Assembly (NCBI GenBank): GCA_020747065.1
Contig: JAGMVK010000003.1
Location: 2,914,001 to 2,978,000 of the forward strand
DNA from: Cadophora sp. MPI-SDFR-AT-0126
Lineage: Eukaryota > Ascomycota > Leotiomycetes > Helotiales > Ploettnerulaceae
Length of the DNA: 64,000 nucleotides
Direction of reading: 5' to 3'
Below the pieces are notes generated by a model, which made no database searches, had not been told where the DNA came from, and saw only the letters and a program-made list of their open reading frames with translations. Position 1 is the first letter of the stretch. Each line of letters starts with the position of its first letter. This document shows, piece by piece, positions 59,600 to 64,000 of the stretch. A program made the translations under genes and the position numbers.

Positions 59600-62175
59600 A
59601 TATAGATAAAGATACGAGTATAACTAGAATAAACGCGCTAGTAGTAGTTATACTACTAAATTTCGCTAGTATTAAGGACGTAGTCTCATATCTAAGGGAT
59701 ATACTAGCGGAAAATCAATATGCCGCTCAATCTCAAGTACTTAAATAAATAATAAAGTACTATAATAGGATCAGCGATTTAATTAAATAAGTCTATAACT
59801 ATGTAAAAAGATTAGGAGCCTTTAAAGCATATATAAGTAAGGCGGAATTCAAGTTCGATTAGGCTAAAGTTCACTTAGTTATTACTGCGAATACTAAGAA
59901 GAGGAATCGTCTCTAGGAAGTATACGCTAGGACTATAAGGAATTAGTTCGATTAAGCTATGCGAGTTTAGCTAATAATTAGGTCAGCTAAGTTTATAGTA
60001 AACTATAGTAAAGCTTTAGAAAAGATGTTCTTAAAGGAGGCTAGAGTATAAGTAAATCTTAAAGTATAGAAGAGAGTTATAGGACTAGGTAGATAAGGTA
60101 TATTAAATATAAGAGAAGTTATTATAAGGGACCTAATAAAAGCGGTGTAGGGAAAGGTTAGCGATACTTTCTTAGAAGTAATAATGGAAAACATGTGGAA
60201 AAGGATAGAAATACGCCCTAAGGTAAGTAACTTTATAGAAGAGAGATAATTTATAGGATTACTAAGCTTACTAAGCGTGAGCACTAAAATCAGTAAAGCA
60301 ACTTCATTGTAAGGGGTAAGTAAGCTAGAGTATTTAGCCCACTTAGTAAGGGAAATTAGTAGCAAGACTACTACTACTACTACTACTAATCCGCTCTAAA
60401 GGTCCGACTAATTAGCGAGAGTAATAGCTATAAAAGAGTTTAGTATTACTTTAAGCGAGAGAGCTGAAATTAATAAGGAAGAGATAGAGGAAATAAGAAA
60501 GGAGATAGAGAATTGTAAAAGGGAAAGAATAAGTAATACTAAGGATAGTAAATAAAAGTATAAATACTCTAAGGACGTCTTAAATAATTAGAGGTTAGTT
60601 ATTAAGGGAAAGAAAATACTACTTATTATAGTAAATATACAGCTCTTAGGGCGAATACTAGAATATCAATAAGTATACTACCGATACCTATAACTAATAA
60701 TCAATTATATAGGGCTTTACACGAAGAGATTACTAAAGGAGCTTACTATTAAGCACTTATGAGAGATATATAACCGGAGATTAGAAATAAAGAAACTAAA
60801 GACAGATCTAGAGATATATAATTAGTTTCAGTTAGCTAATTAGCTACCTAGGCCTTTAAATAAACTTAAGCTATATAAGTTCTAGTAGTAAGGAGAAGTA
60901 CTTATCTTTAAGTTTAATTAGAAACTAATCCTAAACTCCTAGGACCCGTTAATATTACTATAGTAAGAGTAGGATAAGTAAATTATTTGCGGTCTTTTTA
61001 AATAGTAATTTAACTCGCTACTAAGTAATAAGATTTTAGAGGAAACTAATATGTATTAGTACTATCTTGGGGAAATTAATAGTAGGAAAAACATTAGATA
61101 GCTGCGTAATATATTCTTTTTAATTACTTAGTAGCTTATATATTAGGACTTTACGTATTATATGCTTTATGCCGCTCTTCGCCCTAACAAAGTATAGAGG
61201 CTAGTTAGCTACCCTTACTACACTAAATATACTATTCCGGGTAATAGTACTTACTTCTATTATATTAATATTAATATTCTATAGGCCCTAGTAACTGATC
61301 GCGGAACTATAATAATTCAAGAAAGTATTTCGCTAGATTAGAAGGATGAGGCTAATTGCACCTTTATTTATAAAGGGATATAGTATAAATTAGGTGAATA
61401 GTAGGAGCGAGTTAAGGCTAGGGGCTAGAATACCGATTATTATATATATTGGATTACGAACTAGATTTTTACTTAAGAGGATACTAAAGTACTAGAGGTA
61501 GATTAGATTAGAATATTATATAATAAGGGAAATATATATATTACCTTACCTAAGATCCCGTATAAGTCCTTTAGTTCTACTACAATTATCCAATAAACGC
61601 TTTTACCTTAGTTTATTACTATATAAGATAATAAGGAGTCTCTTGAAGTAGTGGAAGGTAGTTCGTGATAAGATCTAGCGGATGCTTATAAGGATTTTAT
61701 TGCTCTACAAGTTACACTATCTAGGTTATCTAATAAGTATAGTACAATTCCCTTTAAGTTCACTGCTATAGTAGAGGTATTTGGCTTAAGGGTCTTATTC
61801 AATATTTAAGTTACTTATTATAGATAGAGTTTACTAGCGGTAGTAGTATAAAGGGATATTATATTTAGGAGTAATTAGGAGGTAGCGTATAAGTATATTA
61901 AGGATTAAAGAAGAAAAGTACTAAGGGTAAGATTAGAGATATTTAAGATAATACGTAAGATTAAGAAGAAGGCCTTTAGAGAGAAATCCTATTACTTTCT
62001 TAAGGAAAAGGCAGATATATTAGGACTACTTATACCTGAAGTAGAGGCGGATATAGATAAGCTAAGTAAGGAAGTATTTTAAGAAGCACTAAAGGAGGGT
62101 TTACTATTCGCAGAGGAAGTATATAAAGATAAAACAGAAAGTATATAGTTCAGTAACCTAAGGCTTAGAGTATAA
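59600..62175 (+). pseudogene. sense extra gene relic in the Gypsy element (about 850 codons)
   Basis: One frame stays aligned from about 59,629 to TAA at 62,173-62,175, broken only by RIP-type stops. The N-terminal part is helical (INALVVVILLNFASIKDVV, RDILAENQYAAQSQVL, SKALEKMFLKEARV), the middle is Lys/Glu-rich coiled-coil-like (KEEIEEIRKEIENCKRER). The C-terminal third has LVSYPYYTKYTIPGNSTYF, then YYININ and DRGTIIIQESIS, then DEANCTFIYKG. That pattern recalls fungal 2-oxoglutarate/Fe(II) dioxygenase-like proteins in which the same spot reads FxHxDxN, with the His and Asp here changed to Tyr and Asn by C-to-T and G-to-A. The assignment is tentative. No retroelement protein normally sits here. 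Confidence 0.5.
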
Positions 62176-62261
62176 GATTAGCTCTTCTTTTCTTAACTTT
62201 TTTATACTATATATAAGTTTATTATAATCAGGGGATAATTACTAAACTAGGGGAGGATGTA

Positions 62262-62447
62262 TATAGTAGGGTTAAAGGCCTATTATAAGGATTTTTGTTT
62301 TTCTGTTCTAGCTATAAATAGATAAGTTAGCGCTGCTAGACTAGTAATCATTATCTTTTTTCTCTTACTTCCATTACTTAATTAGTCTACGCGCGAGTTA
62401 TTCCCCTATTTACTATGCACTTGACGGCACTACTCTACTTCTTCACA
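62262..62447 (+). repeat. 3' LTR of the Gypsy element
   Basis: 186 bp, same length as the 5' LTR. The initial TG has become TA, consistent with G-to-A RIP. Confidence 0.9.
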
Positions 62448-62451
62448 ATAC

Positions 62452-63460
62452 TAAACCTCAAGTATAAGATTATTATATCAACTTTAAACCTCTACAAGTC
62501 TCGACTAGAAAAAGAACTTAATTTTAAATTTAAAAGGACTTATAATTAAAAAACATTATATAAGGCTTTTATCTCGGGAATCGTAATATCGCCGTAACCT
62601 CGACGACTAGCTGGACAGCTACGTAACAAGCAGTTTATTTTTATTATTACAAACATACTTAAAATTTTAAACAACTTCCGAATCGAGATTTTTGTAAGTA
62701 AGAAGCTAGTAAGAGTAATGGCCCTAAAAAAGCCAGCTTTAACTGTAAACAAGGCTAATAGCTGTATAAAAGGGCTAAAAGAGTATTATTATTTTTTAAA
62801 AAGCACTTTTTAACTATTAGAAAATATTATTAATACGAACTCGCCGACTACGCTATAACTAACTGCTTAGTTTTTATTAACGCTTGTATAATCGGAGAAA
62901 TTAATAAAAGATAATACTTTATGAATAAATGTCCCTAAATCTATTAAAAAAAATTGTTTATAAAAGCTTGTTTAAGCATTATTATTTTAATAACAACGAT
63001 AAAAATGTTAAAAGAAAGCAAAAAAAATCCGAGTAATAATTGCTTAAAGAATTATCAAACTTGAAAAGGAAGTAAATATAAAACATTAGTACGTAAATAA
63101 TATTACTTTTTTTATATTAAACGATAAGATCTGTAACGGCTTAACGAAAGTTCATTAATAACTATAATATAAAGTAAAAAAGATAAGAAGAAAAGAGGTT
63201 TTGAAAGGAGCCTTAAACTTAAGTATAGAAGGCGCGACTACTAGTCCTATTGTAATATCGCGTTTAGTCACCTCTTATAACTCCTAAGTTCTATGATCTG
63301 TGATATATACATAACTACGTGAACTACTTATTATATTACTTTTTCCTTTAAGGAAAGCTTATCCTTAAGCTATGAAAGAATTACTTCTAAGCCTTTAGTA
63401 ATATTACTATATTATCTTCTAATCCTTTATAAGTATTATTATCCTTTAATTCTTATATTA
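62452..63460. other. AT-rich decayed sequence, probably rest of the second Copia
   Basis: By position this should be the continuation of the Copia fragment interrupted at 50,568. Plus-strand readings are partly open (SGIVISP, FIFIITNILKILNNFRIEI) but no domain is recognisable. Confidence 0.4.
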
Positions 63461-64000
63461 TAATCTAGTACTCTAAGAGCTTTAGTAAGCTTAGGAGTAT
63501 AAGGTTTTTCTAATGGAAATCTCTGAGCTTATATAGATAAGTATAAAAGTCTGTAATAAGGTAGAACTCGGAGTTTAAGTTGAGTCTTTTCTAATATACC
63601 TAGTAGTGTAATATATTATCTTACTTAAGGTAAATATCTAAGATATTTTAGATCTCTTATTCTTATTTTATATTAATAGTAATTATTTTTTCTTAGTCTA
63701 TTTAGATTTAGCTTAGTAGGGGGTTATTATTATAGTACTATAGCTTATCTATAGAAAATACTAGATAAACCTTAATAGATTTAAGTAAGTCTAATTAGTA
63801 GAAGTAATCTTTTTTCTATAGGACTTAATATAAGCTAGCTTATTAGTCGTTTATCTTCTTTTTTAGCTAGTAGGTTTTCTAGTTCTTAATAATTACCTAG
63901 ACCTAGTCTTTTACTTCCTAATTGACTTCTTAATAAGACTTATTTATATCTTATTATTTCTTTTCTTATTAGTCTTTTAAGAACTATCTAGCTTTCTTTT
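63460..64000 (-). mobile_element. end of a second Gypsy element (integrase C terminus, chromodomain)
   Basis: On the minus strand, decayed text reads YYNNNPLL (integrase tail), EKIITINIK, NILDIYLK, VY-stop-KRLNLNSEFYLITDFY and YKLRDFH, matching the chromodomain end of fungal Gypsy integrases (typically EILD...W...L..EFYPASDFK.SP.KLR.FH). It ends near 63,470 and extends beyond the window end. Orientation is opposite to the first Gypsy. Confidence 0.6.

Larger units (their letters stand above)
50573..62447 (+). mobile_element. large Gypsy-type LTR retrotransposon with two extra genes
   Basis: An 11.9-kb element with 186-bp LTRs starting TGTAGTGG and ending ACA, flanked by ATAC (50,569-50,572 and 62,448-62,451). 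Internal order: gag with a decayed zinc knuckle, protease, reverse transcriptase, integrase (plus strand, to about 57,270); an antisense frame (59,172 down to about 57,590); a short spacer with a TATA box; and a plus-strand frame of about 850 codons (about 59,600-62,175). A purine-rich tract (AGGGGAGGATG, 62,249-62,259) precedes the 3' LTR. All frames carry RIP-like stops. Confidence 0.85.

Overview
The window looks like a piece of a filamentous ascomycete (Pezizomycotina) nuclear chromosome. The evidence is: genes with short introns (about 46-128 nt) carrying fungal donor, branch (CTAAC/CTGAC) and acceptor signals; fungal families (BYS1-type secreted protein, hybrid histidine kinase, Sac1/5-phosphatase synaptojanin, IKS-type kinase, DUF7580-like protein); and a repeat block with the marks of repeat-induced point mutation (RIP). 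I cannot name the genus.

Two compartments are visible. Bases 1 to about 39,300 are a normal gene-bearing region. In order it holds: the 3' part of a homocysteine S-methyltransferase (+); a Ser/Pro-rich protein with repeated RRxS sites (+, 3.1-4.1 kb); a secreted protein (-, 4.8-5.9 kb); a protein with four internal repeats whose frame is broken by one base (+, 6.7-8.8 kb); a small MG...CC protein (+, 10.8 kb) followed by a six-unit minisatellite; a class 3 lipase (-, 15.4-16.8 kb); a GAF-like/HisKA/HATPase/REC hybrid histidine kinase (-, 17.6-20.5 kb); a synaptojanin-like phosphoinositide phosphatase (+, 23.6-27.7 kb); an unknown 603-aa acidic-tailed protein (+, 28.6-30.4 kb); a BYS1-like secreted protein (+, 32.4-33.1 kb); a zinc-finger protein apparently fused to an IKS-type kinase (-, 33.5-37.9 kb); and, divergently transcribed from it, a truncated DUF7580-like gene (+, 38.4-39.3 kb). 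Several gene-free gaps are long (9-10.7, 11.9-15.4, 20.5-23.6, 30.4-32.4 kb).

From about 39.3 kb to the end the DNA is AT-rich, stop-riddled and made of nested transposons. A Tc1/mariner element (39,364-49,097, TA target) is split by a Copia LTR element (39,886-48,313, 195-bp LTRs, GAAGA target duplication). A second Copia fragment (about 49.1-50.6 kb) is split by a large Gypsy element (50,573-62,447, 186-bp LTRs). The integrase/chromodomain end of another Gypsy enters on the minus strand at the window end. LTR pairs differ only by transitions (about 24 in 195 and about 30 in 186), as RIP predicts.

The least ordinary content is (a) extra genes in both LTR elements between pol and the 3' LTR: an antisense, intron-bearing Asn/Ser-rich gene in the Copia element, and a divergent pair (one antisense, one sense of about 850 codons) in the Gypsy element; and (b) the zinc-finger/kinase fusion paired head-to-head with a DUF7580-like gene cut off at the transposon border.
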